A stretch of 64,000 nt of DNA from positions 1-64,000 of the forward strand of contig NZ_LGHM01000042.1 of NCBI RefSeq assembly GCF_001908185.1, given 5' to 3'. How positions within the stretch are numbered: position 1 is the first letter of the stretch; each line of letters opens with the position of its first letter. The notes under the pieces are model-generated. The model did not search any database, was not told where the DNA came from, and saw only the letters and a list, made by a program, of their open reading frames with translations. Position numbers and translations under genes: made by a program. Below are positions 37,591 to 46,243 of the stretch, piece after piece. The stretch comes from Bradyrhizobium sp. AS23.2. Lineage in GTDB: Bacteria; Pseudomonadota; Alphaproteobacteria; Rhizobiales; Xanthobacteraceae.

Positions 37591-40344
37591 TTATGACGCG
37601 GCCTTGAGCTTCGGCTGCGCGCCGGGCTTGGCCCGCCCGAGCTTCGCCAAGGCTTCCGTGCGCACGAGCTTCAACCCCTCCTTGGCATCGTAGCCATGGA
37701 TTTCCTTCACGTCGAGCTTGCGCATGAAGTCGATGGTCTCCTGCGTGATGACCTGGCCGGGCACCATGATCGGGAAGCCCGGCGGATACGGGATCACGAA
37801 ATTGGCGGAGACGAGCTCGGGACCCGCCTTCAGCCGGCGGTCAATCTCGGGATCGTTGAGGCGGATGTGTTCGCAGCCTGCCACGTCGTAGGCGGCATAG
37901 AAGCCGGCGCGGATGTCGCCTTCGTTGGTCTTCTTGCCCGCATCGCCACGGAAGCTCGGGTGGAAATGCGAGAAGTTCGGCAAGTCGGGCACGTCCTTCA
38001 TCAGGCTCGTCACCCGCGACTCGAACGTCTTCTTCGCGTTGGCGCCCCCCTGAGCCAGACCACGATCGACCTCGCCTGCAATCTCTGCCAACACGCGGAC
38101 CAGATGCGCGACGTCACTGCGGGTGTTGTTGATGTTGGACTGGATCAGCACCGAGTTGCGCGAGGTCTTGTTGACCTGGATGTCGTACTCATTGGCCAGA
38201 ATGCCCTTGAACTGGGTGCCGTCATAACCGGCCATGCCGCACACCAGCGTCATGCGGGTCGGGTCGAGGCAAAACTCGTCCTCGTCGAGGCTCTTGAGCG
38301 TATTCACCCAGTTGACGCCGGCCGAGAGATAGTCGGTGAAGCCGCTTTGGCGATATTGCGCGGGCACCATGACATCGGCGCCAAGAATGCGGAAGTATCT
38401 CGAGATCAGCGGATTGTTGTTGACCGCATGGCGGATGGCGAGCGCGATCTCCATCGCGTTGGCGACGAGACCGTAACCTTCCAGCTCCATCTGCCGCCGC
38501 GAGATATCGAGGCTGGCGATGATCTGCTGGTTCGGGCTGGTGGAAGCGTGCGTGAACACGGCCTCCTTGAACTGCTGCTCGACCGTGTGGAATTCGACGT
38601 CCTTCACCGAGAGCATGGAGCCCTGCCGGAGTGCCGACATCGACTTGTGAGTCGAGTTCGTTTGGTAGACGCGCAGGCGGATCTGCCGCGGGTCGGGAAC
38701 GAGCCGGGTCTTGAGCAGAACCTCGTCCGACGGATTCTTGCCGAGCTCGGCTTGCTGCTTCTCATAGGCCGCGACCGACTTGGGATCGTGCATCCACGCC
38801 TCGATCTCGTTGGCGGCGCCCATCGCGGTGCGCCGGCGGAGGAACGGCGAAAAGCGCGCGAAGCCGAACCAGGCCTCGTCCCACAGGAAGATCAGGTCCG
38901 ACTTGATTGCGAGACATTCCTCCATGACCCGGCGGGTGTTGTAGATGTGGCCGTCGAAGGTGCAGTTGGTGAGGTCCAGCATCTTGACGCGGTCGAGCCG
39001 GCCGTCGGCCTTGGCGCTCAGGAGCGCCTGCTTGATCGTCTTCAGCGGCACCGCGCCGTACATCGAATATTCCGTCAACGGAAAGGCTTCGACATAGAGC
39101 GGCTGGGCACCGGCCAGCACCATGCCGTAATGGTGCGACTTGTGGCAGTTGCGGTCGACGATTGCGATGTCGCCCGGCGCCAGCAGCGCTTGCACCGCCA
39201 TCTTGTTCGAGGTCGAGGTGCCGTTGGTGACGAAGAAGACGCGGTCGGCGCCCAGCGCCCTCGCCGCCTTGTCCTGCGCCTTTTTGATGTTGCCGGTCGG
39301 CTCCAAGAGGCTGTCGAGGCCGCCGGTGGTCGCGCTGCTCTCGGCCAGGAACAGGTTCGGGCCGTAGAATTCGCCCATGTCGCGGATCCAGTCGGACTTG
39401 AAGATGGATTTGCCGCGGGCGATCGGCAGCGCATGGAACGTCCCGATCGGACGCTGCGCGTATTTCTTGAGATTGTCGAAGAACGGAGTGTCGTACCGAT
39501 CCTGAATGCCCTCGAGGATCGACAGGTGCAGTTCCAATAGCTCCTCGACCGAATAGAAAATGCGGCGGACGACATTGGCCTCGGGATTGCCGGCCAACTC
39601 CTCGACGTCGCGGTTCGATATCATGTAGAGATCGAGCTCGGGACGGACCCGCTCGATGATCTGCGCAAGCCGCAGCGCGGACGCGTCGGATTCGTCGTTG
39701 AGGCCGGCCGCCGCCGTGATCGAGCGCAGCACCGGTGCATTATGGCGCGAACGCAGGCCAAATCCCTCGTTGATGACGACCGCCGCAATGTTCGGATTGA
39801 GCATCGTGGCGCAGAAGGCATCTTCGAGGCTGCCGACGATGACAGGCTCATAGATGAAGGCATCCACCGGACGCCGCAGCTTCCGCCATTCGGCGGCGAG
39901 CGCCGGCCATTGGCTGGGTGCCACGCCGGTGACGATCAGGGTCTCGAAATAGGGCCGCCGCGCCGTATGCGCGCCGAAGGTCGGCGGCACCAGTTCGGGC
40001 ACATCGCCATTGCCGTCATCCTTCGCGCTCCAGTCGCCGGCATGCTGGCGGAAAGATCGCGTGGCCAGGGCTTGGGTGATCCGGTTCGCAAGCGCAAGTG
40101 AGATCGCCCCGTCGTCCGCGGCCGCAGCTTCCCGCAGCGCCGCCATCAGTTGCAGACCGGGATAACCGTGAAACTCCTCCGTGACCGAGAGATCGGCGAG
40201 CGCCGCGTCGTAGACCGCGCGGTTGCCTGTCCGCGCCCAGGACTTTGCGGCCTCCACCAGATCGCGCCAGTCGTCCGCCCGTCCTCCGGGACCGGAGAAA
40301 AACTGGTCGATACGCTTCTGCGCGGGCTTGGTGTCCTTGGACAT
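37591..40344 (-). CDS. Orn/Lys/Arg decarboxylase
   Basis: This 917-residue PLP enzyme decarboxylates a basic amino acid, a proton-consuming step used in acid and stress responses. The PLP Lys lies in NSTHKSMSALRQGSM; other blocks are VFFVTNGTSTSNKMAVQAL, DRNCHKSHHYGMV and the C-terminal domain with PPGFPIMVPGQ. It is longer than the E. coli enzymes (about 715-755) because of an N-terminal extension with helical content. GGGAGAG precedes the ATG at 40344. A FNR/FixK box lies 66 bp upstream. The antiporter expected to export its product is a remnant. The substrate (Orn, Lys or Arg) is not decided. Confidence 0.92.
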   Translation of the reverse strand: MSKDTKPAQKRIDQFFSGPGGRADDWRDLVEAAKSWARTGNRAVYDAALADLSVTEEFHGYPGLQLMAALREAAAADDGAISLALANRITQALATRSFRQHAGDWSAKDDGNGDVPELVPPTFGAHTARRPYFETLIVTGVAPSQWPALAAEWRKLRRPVDAFIYEPVIVGSLEDAFCATMLNPNIAAVVINEGFGLRSRHNAPVLRSITAAAGLNDESDASALRLAQIIERVRPELDLYMISNRDVEELAGNPEANVVRRIFYSVEELLELHLSILEGIQDRYDTPFFDNLKKYAQRPIGTFHALPIARGKSIFKSDWIRDMGEFYGPNLFLAESSATTGGLDSLLEPTGNIKKAQDKAARALGADRVFFVTNGTSTSNKMAVQALLAPGDIAIVDRNCHKSHHYGMVLAGAQPLYVEAFPLTEYSMYGAVPLKTIKQALLSAKADGRLDRVKMLDLTNCTFDGHIYNTRRVMEECLAIKSDLIFLWDEAWFGFARFSPFLRRRTAMGAANEIEAWMHDPKSVAAYEKQQAELGKNPSDEVLLKTRLVPDPRQIRLRVYQTNSTHKSMSALRQGSMLSVKDVEFHTVEQQFKEAVFTHASTSPNQQIIASLDISRRQMELEGYGLVANAMEIALAIRHAVNNNPLISRYFRILGADVMVPAQYRQSGFTDYLSAGVNWVNTLKSLDEDEFCLDPTRMTLVCGMAGYDGTQFKGILANEYDIQVNKTSRNSVLIQSNINNTRSDVAHLVRVLAEIAGEVDRGLAQGGANAKKTFESRVTSLMKDVPDLPNFSHFHPSFRGDAGKKTNEGDIRAGFYAAYDVAGCEHIRLNDPEIDRRLKAGPELVSANFVIPYPPGFPIMVPGQVITQETIDFMRKLDVKEIHGYDAKEGLKLVRTEALAKLGRAKPGAQPKLKAAS

Positions 40345-40409
40345 GCGTCTCTCCCGATCCTCTGGGAAACAGGTGATGCGGGATCGTGAGTGCGGCGCTG
40401 AACCCTCCA

Positions 40410-40423
40410 TTGATCCAAGTCAA
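40410..40423. promoter_or_regulatory. FNR/FixK box upstream of the decarboxylase
   Basis: TTGATCCAAGTCAA fits TTGAN6TCAA, with one half-site as TTGAT and the other GTCAA. It starts 66 bp from the decarboxylase ATG. The gap 40345-40487 holds no gene; the SulP gene ends on its far side. Confidence 0.75.
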
Positions 40424-40487
40424 CGGTCGCGCGCATTCTGACGAACCGGTTGGCCGCTGCGAGACCTTCGCGTTGCAACGGGCGAGA

Positions 40488-42191
40488 TCACGCCGTTCGC
40501 TGAGCCGGATCGGCCTGATCGTGACCGAGAACGCTGTCGAGCGACCGCAGCCATTGGCCGCTATCGGTCTTCTCCGCAAGCCCCTCGGCGCGCAAGAGGT
40601 CGCGGAGCTGCGCATGCGCGCCGACGATGCAGAAGGTGACTTCGCGGGAGGCGAGCTCGTCGTGGAGATCATGCAGCATGCGCGCGCCGGCGAGATCGAT
40701 ATAGGGCGACGCCGAGAGGTCGCAGGCCACCAGGCGGATACCCGGCGACCTCCGGAGCGCGATCAGGACGGTTTCCAGGATCGTTTCGGCATTGATGTAG
40801 AGCAGCGAGGCTTCCGGGCGAAAGGCGATGATTCCGACCAGCGGCTCGACATCGTCATGCCGCGCACTGTCCGAATAGCGGCCGCTGCCGGGCAAACGGC
40901 CGAGAAACGCGACGTTCGGCTGCGAGGCCCGCGCCAGCAGCAGGAAGATCGACGCGATCGACGCCAGCAGGACTCCCTGGAGAATGCCGAGCAGCAGCAC
41001 GGAGACCAGGGCAATCGCCGCCGCGTAGAAATCGATCCGGCTGACCTGCCACATCCGTAGCAGCGAGCGGACATCGACCAGCTTGTAGACGGCGGCAAAG
41101 ACAATGGCCGCGAGCACCGCCTTGGGCAGATTGGTGAGCAGCCCCGTGAAGAACAGAAGGCACAGCCCGAGTGCCACAGAGCAGATCACTAGAGACAGCG
41201 GCGTGCGCGCACCAGCGCTGTCATTGACGGCCGATTGTGACAGGCCGCCGGCGACGGGATAGCCATGGCCAAGGGCTGCTGCGAGGTTCGCCGCGCCCAG
41301 CCCCAGGAATTCCTGCCGGACGTCGAGCGCATAGCCGTGCTTCGCGGCGAAGCTACGGGCTGCCGAAACACCTTCTATATAGGCCAGCAGAACACAACCG
41401 GCGGCGAGCGGAAAGAGGTCGTCGAATTCCAGCAGCCCAAATGTCGGCATCCCCAGCGCCGGCAAGCCCTCCGGTATCTTCCCGGTAACGGGAACACCGA
41501 GCGCCGGAAAGCCGAGCACCGTCGCCACCACTATTGCCAGCGCCACGATGGTGATGCCGACCGGTTTACCCGGTAAAAGCCGCTCGCCAAGCAAGAGCAA
41601 CAACAGCGCGACTGCGCCGATGGCCAGCACGAGCGTGTCGATGTGGCCGAGTTGCCCTGTCAGCTTGATGGCACGATCGAAGAAATTGTGGCCGCCGCCG
41701 GCAACGCCGAGCAGGCTCGGCAATTGGCTCATGATGATGGTGAGGCCGGCGCCGGCCTTGAAGCCGACCAGGATGCTGTCGCTGACGAGACGGACAAGCA
41801 CGCTTAGCTTGAACAGCCAGGCGATGAAGCAGAGCACCGCCACAGCGAAGGCCGCAAGGCTTGCGATCTGCGCATAACGCACCGCGTCGCCGCCGGCGAG
41901 CGCCCCTACGGTCGCGGCAATCATCAGGGAGATCGCCGAGGTCGGGCCGATCGCAAGCTGCCGCGACGCTCCGAGCAAGGCATAGCCGATGCCGCCGAGC
42001 ATGTAGCCGTAGACGCCGACCTGCGGCGGCAGACCGGCGAGCGCGGCATAGGCGAGCGAGACCGGGATGGCGTAGGCGGCGAGAGTGACGCCGGCGACGG
42101 CGTCAGAGGGAAGCCACTCGCGCCGATAGGCTGCAAGCCAGCCGGCCGGCGGGAAGAAACGTGACCAAGCCGGGCTGGAGGGCGAGTTCAT
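40488..42191 (-). CDS. SulP-family anion transporter with STAS domain
   Basis: This 567-residue inner-membrane carrier of the SulP family has about ten membrane spans and a C-terminal STAS domain (about 450 on, with FRPEASLLYINAETILETVL and DLSASPYIDLAGARMLHDLH). The family signature PVSLAYAALAGLPPQVGVYG is present near residues 35-54. Substrates in the family include sulfate, bicarbonate and dicarboxylates, so this is not assigned. The ATG at 42191 overlaps the preceding stop (ATGA) and has GAGGTGG upstream, linking it to the truncated DUF1275 gene. Confidence 0.92.
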   Translation of the reverse strand: MNSPSSPAWSRFFPPAGWLAAYRREWLPSDAVAGVTLAAYAIPVSLAYAALAGLPPQVGVYGYMLGGIGYALLGASRQLAIGPTSAISLMIAATVGALAGGDAVRYAQIASLAAFAVAVLCFIAWLFKLSVLVRLVSDSILVGFKAGAGLTIIMSQLPSLLGVAGGGHNFFDRAIKLTGQLGHIDTLVLAIGAVALLLLLLGERLLPGKPVGITIVALAIVVATVLGFPALGVPVTGKIPEGLPALGMPTFGLLEFDDLFPLAAGCVLLAYIEGVSAARSFAAKHGYALDVRQEFLGLGAANLAAALGHGYPVAGGLSQSAVNDSAGARTPLSLVICSVALGLCLLFFTGLLTNLPKAVLAAIVFAAVYKLVDVRSLLRMWQVSRIDFYAAAIALVSVLLLGILQGVLLASIASIFLLLARASQPNVAFLGRLPGSGRYSDSARHDDVEPLVGIIAFRPEASLLYINAETILETVLIALRRSPGIRLVACDLSASPYIDLAGARMLHDLHDELASREVTFCIVGAHAQLRDLLRAEGLAEKTDSGQWLRSLDSVLGHDQADPAQRTA

Positions 42192-42478
42192 TGGACCACC
42201 TCGCGGTGCGGCGAGGTGGCACGCCACAGCCATGCGGTCACCACGATGCCAAGTGCAAAGGCGACAAGCGGCAGCACGAAATGAAACGCCTGGGCGCAGT
42301 CGCCAGAGGTCGCATAGACCCAGAGCAGGATCAGGTTGGCGGTCTGGGCATTCGTCATTCCGCCGTGGATGATCAAGGTATAGGCGTCGATATAGCCGCC
42401 GGCGAAGGCGAGCAGCAGAACGATCTCGACCGTTTCATCGCGACGGATCAAACCGGCCGCGACGTCCAGAGTACTCAT
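42188..42478 (-). pseudogene. Truncated DUF1275 (YoaK) membrane protein
   Basis: The 96 residues match the N-terminal part of YoaK/DUF1275 proteins: LLLAFAGGYIDAYTLIIHGG, then MTNAQTANLILLWVYA and a third span ending FALGIVVTAWL. Family members are about 220-240 residues with six spans; this one stops after three and runs straight into the SulP start. Either it is a deletion remnant kept as a coupling leader or a short functional piece. A FNR/FixK box lies 67 bp upstream. Confidence 0.7.
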
Positions 42479-42544
42479 GTCGCCAATACGGGCTGTTGCA
42501 AACTCTTCATCATGTCATAGGCGTCGCCTTGTCCCCGCTGAGGC

Positions 42545-42558
42545 TTGATCTGGATCAA
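42545..42558. promoter_or_regulatory. FNR/FixK box between the SulP operon and the IalB-like gene
   Basis: TTGATCTGGATCAA is a perfect TTGAT-N4-ATCAA site. It lies 67 bp upstream of the DUF1275/SulP start (minus strand) and 51 bp upstream of the IalB-like start (plus strand), so it may control both directions. Confidence 0.8.
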
Positions 42559-42608
42559 GCAATCTCCCCAGGCTGTCAATCAAATCGCCACGCTTCGGAG
42601 ACGCCACC

Positions 42609-43193
42609 ATGCCTCGACCCCTCAGTTCTCTCTCTGGTCTGCTGATCGGCGCAATCATCGTGACCGCGACATATCCCGGCTTCGCCGCACCAAAGGCCGC
42701 GCAGTCCGACAAGCCGGCGAAAGTCGCGACGCGTGGTCAGCGCGAGGCCCAGGACGTCACCTATGGCGATTGGCAAAAGCTCTGCTTCAAGGCCGCCGCT
42801 GCGCCGATGCTGTGCCGAACGTCGATTACCGGCAAATTCCCGACCGGCCAGACAGCCATCCGCGTGGACCTCATCGAACGGGAGGGCACCACGACGGCAA
42901 GGCTTCAACTCTTCCTGCCGGTCGGCATGTACCTGCAACAGCCAGCCAAGTTGGCCGTCGATCAGGGCAGCCCCGTCCGCATCCCCTATAGCTGGTGCCT
43001 GGCCAATGCCTGCATCGCGGCCGACGTCGCGCCCGCGGCGATCGTGAAGGAGATGGATTCGGGAAAGACGCTGGCGCTCGAGCTCGTCGATTCAAATCTT
43101 CTGGCGCTGACGACATCGGTGCCGCTGGCGCAGTTCGCATCGGTTCACAAGGGCGCTCCGGCCAAGACCCTAGAGCAATACGTTGACGAATGA
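42609..43193 (+). CDS. Invasion-associated locus B (IalB)-like exported protein
   Basis: This 194-residue protein has a signal peptide (SLSGLLIGAIIVTATYPGFA) and the IalB blocks: YGDWQKLCF, MLCRTSITGKFPTGQTAIRV, LPVGMYLQQPAKLAVD and IPYSWCLANACIAAD. Two pairs of Cys probably form disulfides. Such proteins are periplasmic and stress-linked in alphaproteobacteria. GGAG precedes the ATG. It ends 9 bp before the convergent receiver gene. Expression from the upstream FNR/FixK box is likely. Confidence 0.88.
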   Translation: MPRPLSSLSGLLIGAIIVTATYPGFAAPKAAQSDKPAKVATRGQREAQDVTYGDWQKLCFKAAAAPMLCRTSITGKFPTGQTAIRVDLIEREGTTTARLQLFLPVGMYLQQPAKLAVDQGSPVRIPYSWCLANACIAADVAPAAIVKEMDSGKTLALELVDSNLLALTTSVPLAQFASVHKGAPAKTLEQYVDE

Positions 43194-43202
43194 GCCGTGG
43201 CC

Positions 43203-43682
43203 CTACCCGGCGGACGCGCTCGTGACCGACTCGATGAGGGACTGAGCCGAGAACGGCTTCGTCAGGTAAGCAACGCAGCCTGATGCGATCGCGGCGGCGC
43301 GGTTCGCCGCACTATCGTTGCCCGTGATGTAGATCACCGGCACGGTGACACCCTCCTCCGCCAGCTTCCGGCGCAAATCGATGCCGGATTCTCCGTCGAG
43401 ATTGATGTCGAGGACGATACAGCTCGCCTTGTCGAATCCGCCGTGATCGAGCAAGGCGCTCGCAGAATCGAACAGCGTTACGACGAAACCGTGCTCGCGG
43501 AGTAATCTATACATGCTCGTCCGGATGGACGGATCGTCATCGACGACGAAGACGGACGGGCGCGTCGGCAAGGTGAAGGCCTTTCGGGACGGGACCAACT
43601 GCGACAGTGCAGTAGCCGTATTTGGTACGCGCGATTTGCCCTCCTTGTGTAAGGCAAAACGCCACATCCTCAGCACATGCAT
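43203..43682 (-). CDS. Receiver-domain response regulator without output domain
   Basis: The receiver begins SVFVVDDDPSIRTSMYRLL and the phospho-Asp lies in CIVLDINLDG; the conserved Thr (YITGNDSA) and Lys (AYLTKPFS) are present. No DNA-binding domain follows. The start is uncertain: the frame has a TTG immediately after the previous stop (43763), ATGs at 43682 and 43667, and none has an ideal site, so I give the first ATG. It lies downstream of the FixJ-like gene on the same strand. It may compete for or relay phosphate. Confidence 0.8.
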   Translation of the reverse strand: MHVLRMWRFALHKEGKSRVPNTATALSQLVPSRKAFTLPTRPSVFVVDDDPSIRTSMYRLLREHGFVVTLFDSASALLDHGGFDKASCIVLDINLDGESGIDLRRKLAEEGVTVPVIYITGNDSAANRAAAIASGCVAYLTKPFSAQSLIESVTSASAG

Positions 43683-43763
43683 GGCAGCACCGCACCAACG
43701 AGTTGCATATTGTTCCTTGGGACAGTCACACAGCGGGAACCGCGCCGTGTGATGGCTGAGCAA

Positions 43764-44387
43764 TTAATGGCCGTTCGTATCGAGCATTCCGAGGCGCTCC
43801 GCGATCGAAACGAGTTCGGCAAGCGAATGGACCTGCATCTTTTCTATGACCTGGTGGCGGTGCGCCTTCACGGTGCGCTCGGTCGTTCCAAGTTCATGCG
43901 CAATCTGTTTGTTGATCTTGCCGCGCACGATGAGGTCGAACACCTGCCGCTCACGGTGCGTCAGCGTGGCAAGGTGGGTGCGAAACGTCTCGAGCCTGCC
44001 GCGTTGCGCGCGCGTGGCGTTCTGGTGCACCATCGCACGCTCAATCGCGTCGAGCAGAAGCTCCGAGGATACCGGCTTGGTCAGGAAATCTTCCGCACCG
44101 GCCTTGATCGCCCGAACCGTGGTCGGCGTATCGGCGTGCCCGGTAAGAAATATGATCGGGAGCGTCGAGCCCTGCTCGATCAGTCGGCTCTGCAAATCCG
44201 GACCGCTCAGACCCGGAATCCGGACGTCGAGCAATATGCATCCTGGCTGATCGTCATCCGGCGAGGCATCCAGCAGGTCGTGCGCCGAGGCATAGGTCGC
44301 GACCTGGTAGCCGGCGAGTTTCAACCGGCGCTCAATCGCCGTCCGGAAAGACATATCGTCGTCGACCACGTGAATCAGTCCGCGCAC
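43764..44387 (-). CDS. FixJ-family two-component response regulator
   Basis: This 207-residue regulator has an N-terminal receiver (IHVVDDDMSFRTAIERRL, phospho-Asp54 in LLDVRIPG, LTGHADTPTTVRAIKAGAED, LTKP) and a C-terminal LuxR/FixJ helix-turn-helix (LTHRERQVFDLIVRGKINKQ, then IAHELGTTERTVKAHR). GTG start behind AAGGGG. It is followed on the same strand by the receiver-only regulator. The cognate kinase is unknown; the kinase at 31.1 kb is one candidate in this window. Divergent to the FixK-like gene, as in FixJ-FixK systems. Confidence 0.93.
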   Translation of the reverse strand: MRGLIHVVDDDMSFRTAIERRLKLAGYQVATYASAHDLLDASPDDDQPGCILLDVRIPGLSGPDLQSRLIEQGSTLPIIFLTGHADTPTTVRAIKAGAEDFLTKPVSSELLLDAIERAMVHQNATRAQRGRLETFRTHLATLTHRERQVFDLIVRGKINKQIAHELGTTERTVKAHRHQVIEKMQVHSLAELVSIAERLGMLDTNGH

Positions 44388-44696
44388 TCTTCACCCCTTG
44401 TCAGAGTTATCGCGAAGACATGAAGTTCCCCAATCTCGGGGCATGTCGTCAAGTCGTTCAAAGATTAAAAACACCCGGCTTCCCATCGGGATGAAATTCC
44501 AACAACCGCACTCCCTTTCTCATCCTGCGCAACAAGCGCCCCCGGTGTCCCTTGGTACAATGGACCTTGGGACAATGGATTGAAATACCGCCTTGGTCAA
44601 AAATAACCTTTGGCGGGAGTGGGATAGCGCGCGCATCTCCTGCTATGAGATATCTGACCTGACGGACCAATTCGGCGATGAGCTGAGGAGTTGGCC
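44388..44696. other. Regulatory gap between FixJ-like and FixK-like genes
   Basis: This 309-bp stretch should hold the promoters of both regulators. It shows two near-identical short direct repeats (TTGG(T/G)ACAATGGA around 44551 and 44567) and a relatively AT-rich part near 44580-44620. I see no TTGAT-N4-ATCAA box and no supported gene. GAGGAG at its right end is the site of the FixK-like gene. Confidence 0.4.
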
Positions 44697-45380
44697 ATGT
44701 TCGTTCGCATCGCTACGGATTCTGCACTGCGTCCCAATTCCCTGCGTGACCTCGGCATGACCAGCGCTTCAAATGCGCTCGTCAGTTTAAGCGAATTTTC
44801 CTACAAGAAGGGTACCGAGATTTATGGCGAGAAAGAGCCCGCCGAATATGTCTACCAGGTCAAGTCTGGTGCAGTGCGAAGCTACAAGCTGCTCTCGGAT
44901 GGCCGCAGGCAGATCGGCGCATTTCACCTCATCGGCGACATCTTCGGGCTGGAGAACGGCAGCGAGCACCGCTTCACGACCGAGGCAATCGTCGACACCA
45001 CGGTGCGCCTGGTCAGGCGACAAAGCCTCGAAACGGTGGCTCAAAGCGATGCCATGGTGGCCAGAAACTTGCTGAGCATGACCACGAACAACCTCCAGCA
45101 CGCGGAGGATCACATGCTGCTGCTCGGCCGGAAGACCTCGCTGGAGAGGGTCGCAGCGTTCCTGCTGGAGATGGACAAGCGATTGACGGCGTCCGGCGTC
45201 ATGGCGCTGCCGATGTCGCGGCGCGATATCGCCGACTATCTCGGCCTGACGCTGGAAACAGTGTCCCGCGCCCTGTCGCGCCTGCATGAACTCAGGGTCC
45301 TCGGCTTCATCGGGAACACCCAGCGGCAGATCGTGCTCCTCGACCGGCACCAGCTCGCAAGCCTCGATCTGCAATCCTAA
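44697..45380 (+). CDS. FixK-like Crp/Fnr-family transcriptional regulator
   Basis: This 227-residue protein has a cyclic-nucleotide-binding-like barrel (GTEIYGEKEPAEYVYQVKSG, VRSYKLLSDGRRQIGAFHLI with GDIFGLE), a long dimer helix and a Crp-type HTH (MSRRDIADYLGLTLETVSRA). Glu187, Ser190 and Arg191 are the FNR/FixK residues that read TTGAT half-sites. There is no Cys at all, so it cannot carry an FNR Fe-S cluster and is of the FixK class. Start ATG 44697 with GAGGAG upstream. It probably controls the boxes in this window. Convergent with the MarC gene. Confidence 0.93.
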   Translation: MFVRIATDSALRPNSLRDLGMTSASNALVSLSEFSYKKGTEIYGEKEPAEYVYQVKSGAVRSYKLLSDGRRQIGAFHLIGDIFGLENGSEHRFTTEAIVDTTVRLVRRQSLETVAQSDAMVARNLLSMTTNNLQHAEDHMLLLGRKTSLERVAAFLLEMDKRLTASGVMALPMSRRDIADYLGLTLETVSRALSRLHELRVLGFIGNTQRQIVLLDRHQLASLDLQS

Positions 45381-45395
45381 TCCGATCCCACGCCA

Positions 45396-46082
45396 TTAAA
45401 CAGCGCGCGATACACCATCCAGAATGGATCGCGCGACCTCGGATGCTCCGGTAATGATGATCTGGACGCCGATGCAGAGCAGCAGGAATGCTGACAGTTT
45501 TGTCACCACGCTGGTGCCCTCCTCCCCGAACAGGCGGGCCATCGCGCTCGATTTCCGATAGGCGTGGTAGATCGCCGCGGTCACGGCAAGCGCGACAAGA
45601 AGCGAGACGACCGACGATTCGAACATCGCGTCCAGGCTGTCCGAGCGTCTTATTCCGATCGCGATAGCGGTCGCGATCGTTCCCGGCCCCGTCGTGAGCG
45701 GAATTGCCAAAGGGAAGAATGCCATACGTTTTATTGTCGCTGGGTCGGCCGGCAACGCTGCATGGTTCTCCGGCGCATGTACCGGCGCATGAAGCATTGA
45801 CCAGCCCGTTGCCGCGACCACGAGGCCGCCGGCAATCCGGAGTGCCGGAATGGTTACGCCGAAGAAGTTCAGGATCTGACTGCCGAGGAAAAGAGACACC
45901 AGGATAACCGCGAAGGCATATCCGGAAACCCGTAAAGCCAGGCCTGCACGCTCTTCCTCGGAGAGGCCTCTCGTCCTGTCGAGGAAAATGAACGCCAACC
46001 CGTAAGGATTGATGATCGCGAACAGCGCGCCGAAGCCGAACAGAAAATCGGCGACCCACCGGGACGTCACGAATTCAGGCAT
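45396..46082 (-). CDS. MarC-family integral membrane protein
   Basis: This 228-residue protein has about six membrane spans, with the MarC patterns FGALFAIINPYGLAFIFLD (first span), LRIAGGLVVAATGWSML and FPLAIPLTTGPGTIATAI. CAGGAG precedes the ATG at 46082. The family is ancient and of uncertain function; the older link to multiple antibiotic resistance was not upheld. It is convergent with the FixK-like gene with 15 bp between. Confidence 0.9.
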   Translation of the reverse strand: MPEFVTSRWVADFLFGFGALFAIINPYGLAFIFLDRTRGLSEEERAGLALRVSGYAFAVILVSLFLGSQILNFFGVTIPALRIAGGLVVAATGWSMLHAPVHAPENHAALPADPATIKRMAFFPLAIPLTTGPGTIATAIAIGIRRSDSLDAMFESSVVSLLVALAVTAAIYHAYRKSSAMARLFGEEGTSVVTKLSAFLLLCIGVQIIITGASEVARSILDGVSRAV

Positions 46083-46153
46083 TTGGCTCCTGCGGCGCAG
46101 CATGGCACACACTGCACATCACACTGTCTCCATCGGATGCTAGCCTTCGATCC

Positions 46154-46243
46154 ATGTCGAATGAGATCGCGTTTCGTATCGCAGTGATCATGTTTGGGAT
46201 GCTGCCGGTAGCGTTCACGGCGATGGCCCTTTTCCTGGGATGA
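46154..46243 (+). CDS. Possible 29-residue small membrane protein
   Basis: A short frame, MSNEIAFRIAVIMFGMLPVA and then FTAMALFLG, forms a single hydrophobic helix with an acidic start, a layout seen in tiny membrane proteins. The ribosome site is weak, and the last 29 bp overlap the end of the ion-channel gene on the other strand. Conservation in relatives would be the test. Confidence 0.3.
   Translation: MSNEIAFRIAVIMFGMLPVAFTAMALFLG

Noticed and set aside
44574..44600. TTGA and GTCAA half-sites in front of the FixK-like gene
   Set aside because: The spacing is far from N6, so they do not form a FixK/FNR box.
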